DNA of 63,880 nt from Leishmania donovani (Eukaryota > Euglenozoa > Kinetoplastea > Trypanosomatida > Trypanosomatidae): contig NC_018248.1 of the NCBI RefSeq assembly GCF_000227135.1, positions 701,638 through 765,517 on the forward strand, read 5' to 3'. The position numbers and the translations under genes are program-made. Below are positions 19,731 through 29,470 of this stretch, piece after piece (position 1 is the stretch's first letter; each line of letters starts with the position of its first letter). The notes beneath the pieces were generated by a model. That model saw nothing but the letters and a program-made list of their open reading frames with translations. It was not told the DNA's origin and searched no databases.

Positions 19731-21925
19731 GCGCGATGAGTTCACTTGGCTCTACACTCACCAGAATCCGGAGCTACAGCCAGCCGTTCTGCCACCTCGC
19801 ATGAAGGAGATTAAAAAGGGAGCGGGAGAATCAGAGGCTGCAGAACGCCCACTTGTCGCTGAGAAAGAGGGCAAAGGGGACGCGAAAGCAAGGGGAACTC
19901 CGGTGGGAAGGCGCGGGGAGTGCACAAGACAAGTGGCACTACCAGGTGTGTGCGTGTATGTGTGTGTGTCTGTCTGTTTGTCTGTCTGCGTAGGTGAGAA
20001 GGAAGGGAGGGTTCGAAAAAAAGGAGGCCGTCGCTGCATCGCGTGCGAGAGCGCGGCTAGGATGGAGGAGAGAAACAGAGAAGGGAGAAAAGACAGAGAG
20101 TAAAAGAGCTCACGCTGTATGGCACTTAACACCGCATCCAAGCCGACTGTGGTGTGGCTCTCTCCGCTTCATCAGCTCCGTCAACGTAACTAGGCGCTAG
20201 ACACGTACACACCAAGCAAAAAAAAATACGGCGCCGCCACAGGACGAGGTTGCAGTTACATGGCATGGCGCTGACGGGTGGCAGAGGAGGAAGGGTAGAA
20301 GCAGTCTCTCAACAAGGAGCGCGAAACCGCCACGGTCAGATGGCACCTCCGTGTTAGAAAGAATTCAAGTAGACCCGCATCTGTGCCTACGCGGGTGGAG
20401 AGCAGTACGTGCAGCGCCAAGGGGGAGGCAGATATGTTTTGCGTGCGCCGCTCTTCACCTCCACCCCGCCCGCCCGCTCACTAGCCTTCTTCCACTTCAC
20501 TCTCACTTGCGAGGCTTCAACCTGTTTGCATTCTCTGAATAAGGGTATCTTTACTGCGGCAGTGCGCGGACGACTAGATTGATGGAGAAACACGAAAAGC
20601 AACCGCCTTAGTGGGCATAGAAACACGAAAACCAAAAAAAATGTACAGGGTAAGTGGCCTTACGTATCAGCGAATTTCTCTTTTCCCCACCCTCCCTCCT
20701 TCCCTCTTATTTCTCTTAACCTGTCGTATTCTACTTGGTGGCATCGCCATTTACCTTCTTCCTTCACTGCCCTTCAATGTCGGCCTCGCCGCTCGCTGCT
20801 GCTGCTGCTGCACATAACACTCAGCTGCCCGATGCGGCATGGGCCGTACTCCGCTCAACCAGGCGAGCGGCCCACAGTAGAGCACTCTCTCGAGAGAGAA
20901 CGGAAGAAACGGACGGGAGAGGAAAAAGCGGGGAGGAGGAGGACGGGAAGGACAACACACACAACAGAACTTAAATAGAGGGACGTAAACAGCAAAGGAC
21001 ATACCTCGAGGAGTTCGGAGGGGAGAGCGTGCGCGGCACCAAAGTACACCAGCGTGCGTCGTGCACAGTGGCCCTCAAAATGAGAAACAAAACAGCAAAA
21101 AAAAAGAATGAAGAAAACGTCCCAAAACGGGGCGGGGGTCGAGCGTATGCAACAACAGTCCGAAAAGAAAGATAAAAAATACGAAGGACATGCACCGTAT
21201 CCCCCTCCCCTCAAAGCAGTGAGATCAAGAAGGACGGAAAAAAAAGGGGCGGGATGAGCACAGCCCATCACGGCTTCATGTATGCGTCTTCGCATGTCGT
21301 GCACGGGAGCGTGCACAAAACTGTCAGCGGCACAGACTTTCGAACAAGTACACATGTAAAGGCTGGTAGAAAGGGAGGGGGAGGGGAGGGGCCGAGAGAA
21401 ACGCACGGAAAGAGGAAAAACCAAAGCTGTTTAGATAAGGCAGAAGAAGCGATAAAAAAAAAAAGGACAGCGGAGCTGGTATGATGGAGAGTAATCTGAG
21501 GGTTGTATGAAGGGGTTCGAGAGAAAGCAGCTGACTCCGAGAAATTTAGACGTATGTGTATCTGTGAAGGGTTGCTCATGTTCACGCGGTAGCACGAGCG
21601 ACGCTCACCAATACGCACAAGACTCCAGGCATCGAACACTGTCATTAGTCGCTCCTTCACCTTACTCAACTTGCTTGCCTCTGCTCTCTCTCTGTCGCTA
21701 GGTCTCGATGTCGTCTGCCTTTCTCCTTGTCTTTTTTTTTGTGCGGGAGCGAATCCCGCGCCTGGCCTTCGGCTCCTATTCAAGCCATCATCTGTCTGTC
21801 CCCCAGCCCATCCCCGCAGCTTCACCTACCCGCCGTCCCTTCCTCACCCGCGGCGCGGGAGGGGGGGGGGCATGCAGTTTCTGTTGCAGTGTTGTGCTCC
21901 TTGAGAGTCAAAACAGATTTCGATG

Positions 21926-22024
21926 NNNNNNNNNNNNNNNNNNNNNNNNNNNNNNNNNNNNNNNNNNNNNNNNNNNNNNNNNNNNNNNNNNNNNNNNNNN
22001 NNNNNNNNNNNNNNNNNNNNNNNN
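21926..22024. other. Assembly gap (99 N) flanked by a 55-bp exact duplication
   Basis: The 55 bases before the gap (21871-21925) are repeated exactly just after it (22025-22079). The left copy is preceded by a G homopolymer. This looks like two overlapping contig ends joined with a default-size gap. Confidence 0.85.
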
Positions 22025-23268
22025 CATGCAGTTTCTGTTGCAGTGTTGTGCTCCTTGAGAGTCAAAACAGATTTCGATGTTGAGTGTGTGTGTGTGTGCT
22101 CTCTTTTCCCTGCCGCTGTGTTCTCCTCTGCGTGTCATTTTGTGCTCATAGCGATGATTCACACGCACACAAATACCCCCACCACATTCGAGGGGGGCCG
22201 ATTGCGTCGCAGCTGTGACAGCATCACACGAGAGAGGGGCGATCAGATAGACTGCAGCGCGAGTCAGATGTGCGCAGCAGGAGCAGAGTCGAAAAAGTGA
22301 GGATCAGACGAGGTGGTGGAGATTCACCATTTAACAAAAGGGGATGCTGGTAGAGTGGGAGGTAATGAAAGGCTCACCCAGACGCGGCGCTATGCACCGC
22401 TCGTGCTGGTCGCCCCGCTCTTTCCCTCCCTTATCCCACCCGCCTACACTCTCACACCCATTGCTGGCAAAAAAAAAAATCTGATTCAGTAGCAACGAAA
22501 AAGGCGGAAATGAGAGAGGAGAACGCAAATAAAAAAGAAAGTGGTTTTCTGTATGGGGACGTGTGTGTGTGTGTGCTTGTATGTGTTTATGCGTATTTCT
22601 GTCTGCGTCTGCGCTTACGCAATAGAAAACATAGAGCGACTTCTTGAGCATTCACATTCATAAAGGGGCACGCAAGGTAACGCAGGCCGCTCAACAAAGA
22701 CTCCGCGCAACCTAAGGCGCGTGTGATGACCTCCGACACAAACACAGCAGCACACCAATTCGCCCTCTGAGCACGGCGCGTAAGGCTGTCTGCGTGGGTC
22801 TGTAGGAGGCACGCATCACCACAAAAAGAAAAAGCACGTGAACAAAACACGCGCATACGCAGGTCAGTGTGCGTCTTTGAAAGCAAGCGATGGAGAGAGC
22901 TAGAGTGGGGCGAGGGCTAAGCAGCCAGACATTGCAGGATAGACTTAAGAAGCTGAAAGAAAGAGGGCAGACACGAATACGGCGAAGGTCCGTTGATGCC
23001 GTGGAACTCCCTCATTTCCGCTCGACCTCTCCGTCCTCCCTTCTTCACCTCATTCCATTCCACGCGACTGCATGGCATAAAGCAACAAAAATACCAAAAT
23101 AAAAAGACAGATAATCAGTGGAAAAGGCGCGCGCGCATACGAAACGCACATATGTTTGCCTTTCCCTGAAAACAAGAATGTACACACTATACAGTGATAA
23201 AAGAGAACTGTTTTGCTAACATGTCTATTCTATCATATAGCATGGCTTCACCTCCACGCTACTCTGTC

Positions 23269-24001
23269 CCTGCCACAGGCACATCGCGTAGTGCGAAGCA
23301 GCCGTAGACACGCGTTAGTCCAAAGCAAACTCACTCACATGAGCATGGCCTCTACCTCAAGCTCCACCCACCGCCCGCTCCGCAGGTCGCCGCACAGCCG
23401 CTCCTATCATGCCAGTCGCCACCCCGTGCGTCCCCCTCGAGGTAGCCTCAGGCTCCCCCACCAGTAGACAGCCAGAGGGCCGGGTGAGACGCGTCCGAGT
23501 CACGTTGGCATTTCGCCCATCACATGGGTGGCACACAGGTGTTCACTGTGGCAGGTCTCTCCGATGCAACGCCATCCATGACATGACCTCCAGCATCNNN
23601 NNNNNNNNNNNNNNNNNNNNNNNNNNNNNNNNNNNNNNNNNNNNNNNNNNNNNNNNNNNNNNNNNNNNNNNNNNNNNNNNNNNNNNNNNNNNNNNNCCAG
23701 TAGACAGCCAGAGGGCCGGGTGAGACGCGTCCGAGTCACGTTGGCATTTCGCCCATCACATGGGTGGCACACAGGTGTTCACTGTGGCAGGTCTCTCCGA
23801 TGCAACGCCATCCATGACATGACCTCCAGCATCAGCAGCGATGAACCGCTCTGGCTTCCCCACGTCGTAGGCGCTTGACCCTGTCACCACCAGAAGTGGC
23901 TCGGCATTGGCAGAATCTGGGGGCTGCTGGGCTGCGTCCCACACGCAGAGTGGGGGTACTGGACCCTGAGATACCACGCTGAGGTGTCTCGCGTCATCAG
24001 G
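23269..24001 (-). repeat. SIDER-like dispersed retroposon-type repeat, copy 1 (interrupted by gap)
   Basis: Read on the minus strand, this element runs from CCTGATGACGCG (24001) to GGCAGG (23269). It appears identical to the plus-strand copy at 36587-37083. A 99-N gap (23598-23696) flanked by a 137-bp duplication interrupts it; removing both leaves 497 bp, the same length as the other copy. It lies sense to transcription, about 590 bp downstream of the PUF stop codon, so it should sit in the PUF 3'UTR. Size, position and orientation fit a Leishmania SIDER element (short degenerate retroposons in 3'UTRs that influence mRNA stability or translation). Family membership was not checked against a consensus. 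Confidence 0.7.
23598..23696. other. Assembly gap (99 N) inside the repeat, flanked by a 137-bp exact duplication
   Basis: Bases 23461-23597 recur exactly at 23697-23833. Collapsing the duplication and deleting the Ns restores the 497-bp length seen in the intact copy at 36587-37083, so the gap has no real content. Confidence 0.9.
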
Positions 24002-24590
24002 ATAAAAGAGAGGGGAAACACAACGAGGGAAGCGGCGAGATCACGTGCAATTGAACCAGCCAAAAAGAAAGTCGTCAAACGAAAAAGAAGGCGAAACAGA
24101 ATACGTCGCTGACTTCCACGTACACATATTCACGCACATTTAAACGCACAAGATGTGCAAAAGCCCCGTTATCACTTACCCCGAACTCTGCCACCTCTCG
24201 CATGGGCATGAGGCGGCTTATTCTATCTTTGTTTCCCCGCCTTTTTTTCGTTCCCACGCCTCTTGCTCACCCCTCAGTGGCAAGAAGTCATGCGGAGAGG
24301 GAGGGAGCACCTCAGAGAATGCTCAAGCCGCGCGGCTGTCATGGCCAACGCCCCTTGATTGACCGTTACGTGCCTCCTCCAGTTGCTTCGCTTTTTTGGG
24401 GGGAGGGGGGCAGTGAGCTCCATTGTGATGATGAAGATCCCAGCAGCGCTTGAAGGCGCTCGAACGTGCATGTGAAGACGACGCTTTCGCTTCCGTCGCT
24501 CACATCAGGCCTTCAGCACGGGCAACAGCACTACGGTGCGCGCCATCATGTGGGATGATTATAAGGCTGCTGCTAATCTGTACCACCTAC

Positions 24591-26255
24591 TTAACGCCGT
24601 CCGTGGTTGGGGGAGCGGTCGAACTTGCCGTGCGGGCTGCCTCTGCTGCTCCCTTGACGAGCGTCGATCTCGCAGTCTCGGGGCGCGTGGAAGTTGTTGC
24701 CCTCGATCTTCCGTGCAACAGCCTCCATCTTGCCCTCCATCTTCTTCGCGTACGGTGCGTTCTTGATCAACGGCATAAAAGGGCGAATGGCGTTCACGAG
24801 TTGCTCTGCCTGCACCGGCGCGTTTATCGTGAGCGCTGTCTGCAGGACATAATTGCCGTAGTCGTCTTGAATGAGGTGGGAGATGATCTCCGGGTTGCAC
24901 ATCTCCTCCATGTACATTACTTGCACTGGCCTCGAGGCACCGCGCAGCACTTTCTCCATCACGTTGGAGCTGAACTTGTTCATGGATAGCTGCACCAGGT
25001 GGGGAAGAAACGCAAGGGCAATGGTGTCGTTTATCTTGCTGTCGTGCGCCTCCAGCACGTACTGGAGGACGTAGTTGCCAAATGGATCCTGGGCAATTTG
25101 CAAACAGCAAGCCAGCACCTGATCCACAAGGGCAGCCTTTTGCCGCGGTGAAGCGTGTTCGAGGCACCGCTGCAGCACACAGCAACCCTGCTTGTTCTTA
25201 GCAATCGACACGCAGTCCGTCGCCACTGCCCTGTAGATATACTCCTTGTCGTCAAAGTCGAAGCGCTGAAGCACTTTCTGAATCACATGGTTCCCGTGTG
25301 CATCCTTGACTAGCCGAACAACATCCTTGGCGAGCGCCTCGCAAATGATCTTCATCTCCTCGCGCGTCGAGATAGTCTCGATCATCTTCTGAACGCTAAA
25401 TGTGCCATGCGGCGTGAGGGAAATCATGCAAATATGTGGCGCTGCCACGACGGCGACCTTGTATCGCACATCATCGGGCATGATGTCGAACAGCTTTTGA
25501 ATGAGAAAGTTTGCGTACTGGTCTGTCATCAGCTCCCCAACGTGCGGAATGATTTCGTCCATCATCACCTGCAACGCCTCGGTGTCGCAGTTCGTGTCCA
25601 GCCACCGCTGCAGATAGCGGCAACCGTGCTGATCCTTCGCGGTTTCGTAAACCCTGCCCCGCAGGCTGTCGGCGGTGAGGGCACCACCCTGGAAGTACTT
25701 GCTACCATGTCCTGACCAGTCGCCGTAGCCTCCTCCCACCATCACGTCCTGCGAAGCGAGCACCTCCTGCATGATCAGCTCAGGCACCGGCATACTATTC
25801 AACTCTGTGGCCATCATGTGGTCCATCTGTCCCGTACTCATGCCCCGCTTTCTCGCGCCAGGAGAGAGGACGCAAGTCTCACTACCGCTCACGATCTTTG
25901 GTTTACGGTCGCAGTGGCCACTGTAGCTGCCGTTGAAGCGATTGTTGCAGCGGCGCTGCTGTGGACTCTGAGCCGACGTGTACGGAATGCCCAGGCTGTG
26001 GAAGGAAGAGTTAGTCGGCGTGTGCCTCTGTGGCTGCCATGGGACAGTATTCGTAAGTTGATGGTTGATAGGCGAGCTCAGCTCCGCGGCAGTCAGCGGA
26101 GACGGCATCGCAAACACCTGCGAGCTCTTGGTGTACTTTACAGTAGGCTTTGGCTGCTGCACACTTTCCTCCGTGTACACCACGTACTGCAAGATCTCCT
26201 CGAGATTGGTGTACCCCTCCGTCCTGTACTCATCCTCGTGCACCGTCCAGGCCAT
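24591..26255 (-). CDS. PUF (Pumilio) RNA-binding protein, eight repeats
   Basis: This 554-aa protein starts with ATG at 26255. The first 190 residues are low complexity (Ser/Pro/Gln/Asn-rich) and probably disordered. A Pumilio homology domain with eight recognisable repeats fills about 195-535. Its recognition cores, in order, are H-G-C-R-Y-L-Q, Y-A-N-F-L-I-Q, H-G-T-F-S-V-Q, H-G-N-H-V-I-Q, Q-G-C-C-V-L-Q, F-G-N-Y-V-L-Q, F-S-S-N-V-M-E and Y-G-N-Y-V-L-Q. Seven of the eight follow the usual code; repeat 3 has Thr-Phe-Gln instead of Cys-Arg-Gln. The C-terminal tail (about 535-554) is basic. PUF proteins bind 3'UTR elements and regulate mRNA stability and translation, the main level of control in trypanosomatids. 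The PUF mRNA itself probably carries the SIDER-like repeat. Confidence 0.96.
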   Translation of the reverse strand: MAWTVHEDEYRTEGYTNLEEILQYVVYTEESVQQPKPTVKYTKSSQVFAMPSPLTAAELSSPINHQLTNTVPWQPQRHTPTNSSFHSLGIPYTSAQSPQQRRCNNRFNGSYSGHCDRKPKIVSGSETCVLSPGARKRGMSTGQMDHMMATELNSMPVPELIMQEVLASQDVMVGGGYGDWSGHGSKYFQGGALTADSLRGRVYETAKDQHGCRYLQRWLDTNCDTEALQVMMDEIIPHVGELMTDQYANFLIQKLFDIMPDDVRYKVAVVAAPHICMISLTPHGTFSVQKMIETISTREEMKIICEALAKDVVRLVKDAHGNHVIQKVLQRFDFDDKEYIYRAVATDCVSIAKNKQGCCVLQRCLEHASPRQKAALVDQVLACCLQIAQDPFGNYVLQYVLEAHDSKINDTIALAFLPHLVQLSMNKFSSNVMEKVLRGASRPVQVMYMEEMCNPEIISHLIQDDYGNYVLQTALTINAPVQAEQLVNAIRPFMPLIKNAPYAKKMEGKMEAVARKIEGNNFHAPRDCEIDARQGSSRGSPHGKFDRSPNHGRR

Positions 26256-26813
26256 TTCGGATCACGAGCACGCTGCCGTTTCCGCGAGAAGCGCGCTTAC
26301 CCTAAAATAAAATAACACAAAATAGATGTGAACAACACGAACGCAGATAAAAAAACAGAGCAGAGAGGCGCAAGCCTGTCCTCAGTCGACTATAGTAAAG
26401 GTGCGGCTTGCGTCCGTATCGATGGAAAAGATGCGAAGGGGAGAGGGCAAACAAAAGCGCAAAGCAGCAGAGAAGAAAAAAATGCACGAGGAGGAGTGTG
26501 AGGTCTAGAAGATGGAGCATTCATGGGGACCTAAATGAGGCACAAGCACATACGCATCAGAGCAAGAGCCTAACTGCAGGCCGAGATGGGGAAGTATGCT
26601 TCTTTTTCTTTTTGCCAAATCCTGAATGAAGTCGTGGACGCATTTTTCGAGCTGCAGCCACTGAGAGCTTTCAGGTACTTTTCTACTGTGTCATTTGGCG
26701 TGTTTCTTTTTGACCTGCAATCACCACTGTGCAGGGGCCCGCTCAAACGAACGCGAGGCTTGCAAAGTCCATAAACAACTACGCACCCACACATATTTCC
26801 AACCATGCAGGGC
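26256..26813. other. Intergenic spacer
   Basis: About 560 bp, purine-rich on the plus strand (26330-26500). It supplies splice signals for PUF and the 3'UTR of the uniporter gene. No gene seen. Confidence 0.5.
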
Positions 26814-27569
26814 TCAGGAGTGGCATGCGCTAGTGCTCTTTTTCTTGGCAGCTGCCTCGACCAGCTTTGAAACGCGCTCATCGTCGAGCGAAACGGCAGC
26901 CTGCAACTCCTGCATGGCCTTCATATCACGTATCGCCTTGTCGGCGTCCACGCGCAGTACGCCAAGTTCTCGCATGAGGAGGTGTGGCAGGAAACTATCG
27001 TCGACGCTTTCGTACGAGTGCTCAGCGCGAAAGTAGAGAAAGTAGGCGTATGAGCACAGCGCCGTCGCAGTCGTAACAAAAAAGGTGACTGGCTCCATCA
27101 CATCCCACCCGTACACCTGGAACGTCAAGTACGCCAGCACTAGCATCTGAGTACCGCTGCCGAGTGCTGTAAACGCCCAGAACTCTCTCTGGCGGCGCAC
27201 CGCCCTCTCCGCCGCCGGTAAACTTTGCCTATGAAACGCGGCAAGAGATTCAGACAACGCGTGGTACAAATTCTCGAATGTTTTGCTTGTTGCCGGTACA
27301 AGGGGGAGCCCGCTTTTCAGATGCACCGCGTCGACGACAGCCTTGACGTCAGTGTACACGTAATCATCCACCTCCACAATCATCTTCGCGCGTTTGAGAG
27401 TGTCTATGTACTTCACCGCCTCCGCGTCTGTCATCTGATACTGTGATGGGGTCAGCTTCCCTTGTGTCAAAAGAGCGACAAAGGCATCCTTCGGAAGTAT
27501 TTTTTTGCCGCAGAGGTCAATCGCACAGCGCGCAAACAAAGCCTTGCGCAAAAAGGTCTCGGTCACCAT
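26814..27569 (-). CDS. Mitochondrial calcium uniporter family pore subunit (MCU-like)
   Basis: This 251-aa protein starts with ATG at 27569. The diagnostic selectivity-filter sequence W-D-V-M-E-P-V-T lies at 155-162, between two hydrophobic helices (about 131-152 and 160-182), exactly as in MCU (W-D-x-M-E-P). Residues before it (100-130) form a helix rich in Arg/Glu, and 205-243 form a C-terminal coiled coil rich in Ala/Lys. MCU subunits form the inner-membrane pore that takes up Ca2+ into the mitochondrion. Trypanosomatids encode several paralogues that assemble together, and I cannot tell which one this is. The N-terminus (M-V-T-E-T-F-L-R-K-A-L-F-A-R) is Arg/Lys-containing and could act as a targeting sequence. 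Confidence 0.92.
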   Translation of the reverse strand: MVTETFLRKALFARCAIDLCGKKILPKDAFVALLTQGKLTPSQYQMTDAEAVKYIDTLKRAKMIVEVDDYVYTDVKAVVDAVHLKSGLPLVPATSKTFENLYHALSESLAAFHRQSLPAAERAVRRQREFWAFTALGSGTQMLVLAYLTFQVYGWDVMEPVTFFVTTATALCSYAYFLYFRAEHSYESVDDSFLPHLLMRELGVLRVDADKAIRDMKAMQELQAAVSLDDERVSKLVEAAAKKKSTSACHS

Positions 27570-28018
27570 CGCGTCCAGGCGGACGCACTACATCGAAGAG
27601 AATGAGTACTGGTGGGCAAAAAATAATCGAGAAAGAAAGAAAAAACAGAAGGGGGAGAAGGATTCATCAAGTGATCGAGGAGCTCGACAGCCGCCTGTGA
27701 ATAAGAGGTGAGCGCAAAAACCTGCTTGGTGCCAGCACACGCAGGAAGTGAACGAGTCTCAAATGCATAAGCACACAGCATTCGGACCCTCGCAAAACAA
27801 AGCAGTTTTCTCGCGAAGCAGGCTTTTCTCCTTTTCTTCGCGACACATGCTAAAATACAATGTGAGTGTCAGGCAAGGGGCGAAAGTGGACGATGATTGG
27901 GGCCGCTTGACGAGAAACAATACCTGAAATAGAAGACATTTTCCACAGCACAGCTCTTTGTTGCACGCCGCCGAAGTCTATATACTTTCCGCTACGCAGC
28001 ACTATATGCATGACCACA
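27570..28018. other. Intergenic spacer
   Basis: About 450 bp, noticeably more AT-rich than the outer parts of the window. It holds A-rich runs near 27620-27660. No gene seen. Confidence 0.5.
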
Positions 28019-28714
28019 CTAAATCTGGTCCAGGTAATCGCGCAGCTGATCGACGCTCAGGACTTCGAAACGGTTTCCTACAACACGACCGACCTCAGTG
28101 TTTTCTGACGTCATCTGGCCATCAAAGCCCTCCTTTAGCGTCAACAATGCGGTGTGTACAGCATCCTCCAGCTCCATGTCCACAGTGTAACGCTTTTCTA
28201 GAAATGCCTTCGCGTCCGGACTTCCGGTGCCAATCGCCGTCGCCTTCCACGCCCAGAACGTGCCGCTAGGGTCCACCTGATACAAATGGTAGCCGTTAGC
28301 GTCCACCCCAGCGACCAGGAGAGAGCATCCGAAGGGACGAACACCGCCAGACTGTGTAAATTCCTGATAGAGAGCGCTAATCTTCCGCACCAGCTGGCTG
28401 ATCGGAATGCTCTCGTTGTACATCAGCCTGTACTGCTGGCAATTCTTCCGAGCTGAGTCGATAAGAACACGGCAGTCCGGGCCCATGCCGCTGTAGGTGC
28501 AGCCAACGTGCTCATCCAAGACGAAGACCTTCTGGATCGATGAGGCATCCACTAGGGTAGATGGAGCCTTCTTCTTTGCAGCAATGACGACCCCATCGGT
28601 GGCCTTCACCCCCAGCGCAGTCGTCCCTTTGCCGGCAGCTGTCGTCGCATACTCAATCTGGACCAGCTTTCCTGAAGGGCTAAACGTCGTCAGACCATAA
28701 AATGCCTCAGACAT
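28019..28714 (-). CDS. PSMA2: Proteasome subunit alpha type-2
   Basis: This 231-aa protein starts with ATG at 28714. It has the alpha-subunit N-terminal signature G-L-T-T-F-S-P-S-G-K-L-V-Q-I-E-Y-A (7-23), the G-C-T-Y-S-G-M-G-P-D motif, Q-S-G-G-V-R-P-F-G and F-L-E-K-R-Y. All of these match human PSMA2 much better than other alpha types. Alpha subunits form the outer rings of the 20S proteasome, gate substrate entry and dock regulators; they carry no catalytic threonine. The length is normal and the frame intact. Its downstream neighbour is the MCU-like gene and its upstream neighbour the COX6B-like gene; the alpha-5 subunit gene is in the opposite array. Confidence 0.97.
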   Translation of the reverse strand: MSEAFYGLTTFSPSGKLVQIEYATTAAGKGTTALGVKATDGVVIAAKKKAPSTLVDASSIQKVFVLDEHVGCTYSGMGPDCRVLIDSARKNCQQYRLMYNESIPISQLVRKISALYQEFTQSGGVRPFGCSLLVAGVDANGYHLYQVDPSGTFWAWKATAIGTGSPDAKAFLEKRYTVDMELEDAVHTALLTLKEGFDGQMTSENTEVGRVVGNRFEVLSVDQLRDYLDQI

Positions 28715-29470
28715 TTTCAGTTATGATGCTGCTTTCTTTTTTTTCCAAATATCGATGTATTCGTCTTTGTGTAGCGAAAAAGTACAGCTTACCTCACAAG
28801 CTGTGTATGCTAGAGAAGCGAGTGCACGGGAAGTGAAAGAATGACTTCTGCGGCGCAGAAAAAGAATCCAGCTAGATAAAACAGAAAGCGATTTTTGAGC
28901 GCCGTGTTGTGTTTGGATGGCGTCATGATTGTTGTTTTACGGCAATCCAGAGTGCAAAAGCACAAGAGAGAAAGCCAAAGCAAGCGGAAAGCAAATATAT
29001 TTAGAGACAGAAACACGCACTTGCCACGTGTTGTTCATTCCCATGAGTAGTAAACCCGAATCAAAAAAAAAGTTTTATTTCCGCCGCTACCGAGAGGATT
29101 GAGATGCTTCTCGTGCAGATTTAGGTGCTGTACTAACTTCGAGCAGAAACAGTTTCGCTCACTCACGAGGGTTGTGGCTCTCTCCCCCTTGATATGCGAT
29201 AAGCGCTTTGGATCAAAATCCTTTTTTTTTCATGCTTGACTAGAACACCAAGAAAACGGCAAAACATCAAAGAAATCACTTCGACTAATCATTGAGAAAA
29301 AGGAAAGCCACTCCTTCTCGATGCTTTAATGAAAAACCTCCTACGCTGATTTTGATAAAATTTCAGTCCGCGGAAAGAAAAAAAGCTAAGAGACAGATCA
29401 ATTCGCACTTGACTTCTTGTAGTTGAAAACAGAAACACACTATGCGCCCTAAAAGCTCCATGGTCAGTGC
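28715..29470. other. Intergenic spacer, AT-rich
   Basis: About 760 bp with long A/T runs (for example 28737-28746 and 29221-29230). These fit splice and polyadenylation signals on the minus strand. No gene, tRNA or known repeat recognised. Confidence 0.5.

Larger units (their letters stand above)
19731..24590. other. Large gene-poor interval with two assembly gaps and a retroposon-like repeat
   Basis: About 4.9 kb without a credible gene between the MYND and PUF genes. It contains GT repeats near 19950-19985, a G11 tract at 21860-21870 ending exactly where a gap-flanking duplication begins, two 99-N gaps (21926-22024 and 23598-23696), GT repeats near 22085-22100 and 22560-22575, and the retroposon-like repeat at 23269-24001. 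Much of it is probably the 3'UTR of the PUF transcript. ORFs that cross the gaps are artefacts of the Ns. Confidence 0.6.

Noticed and set aside
21923..22300. ORFs running through the 99-N and 224-N gaps
   Set aside because: The unknown bases keep frames artificially open. Except for S6, the sequence outside the gaps has no coding character.
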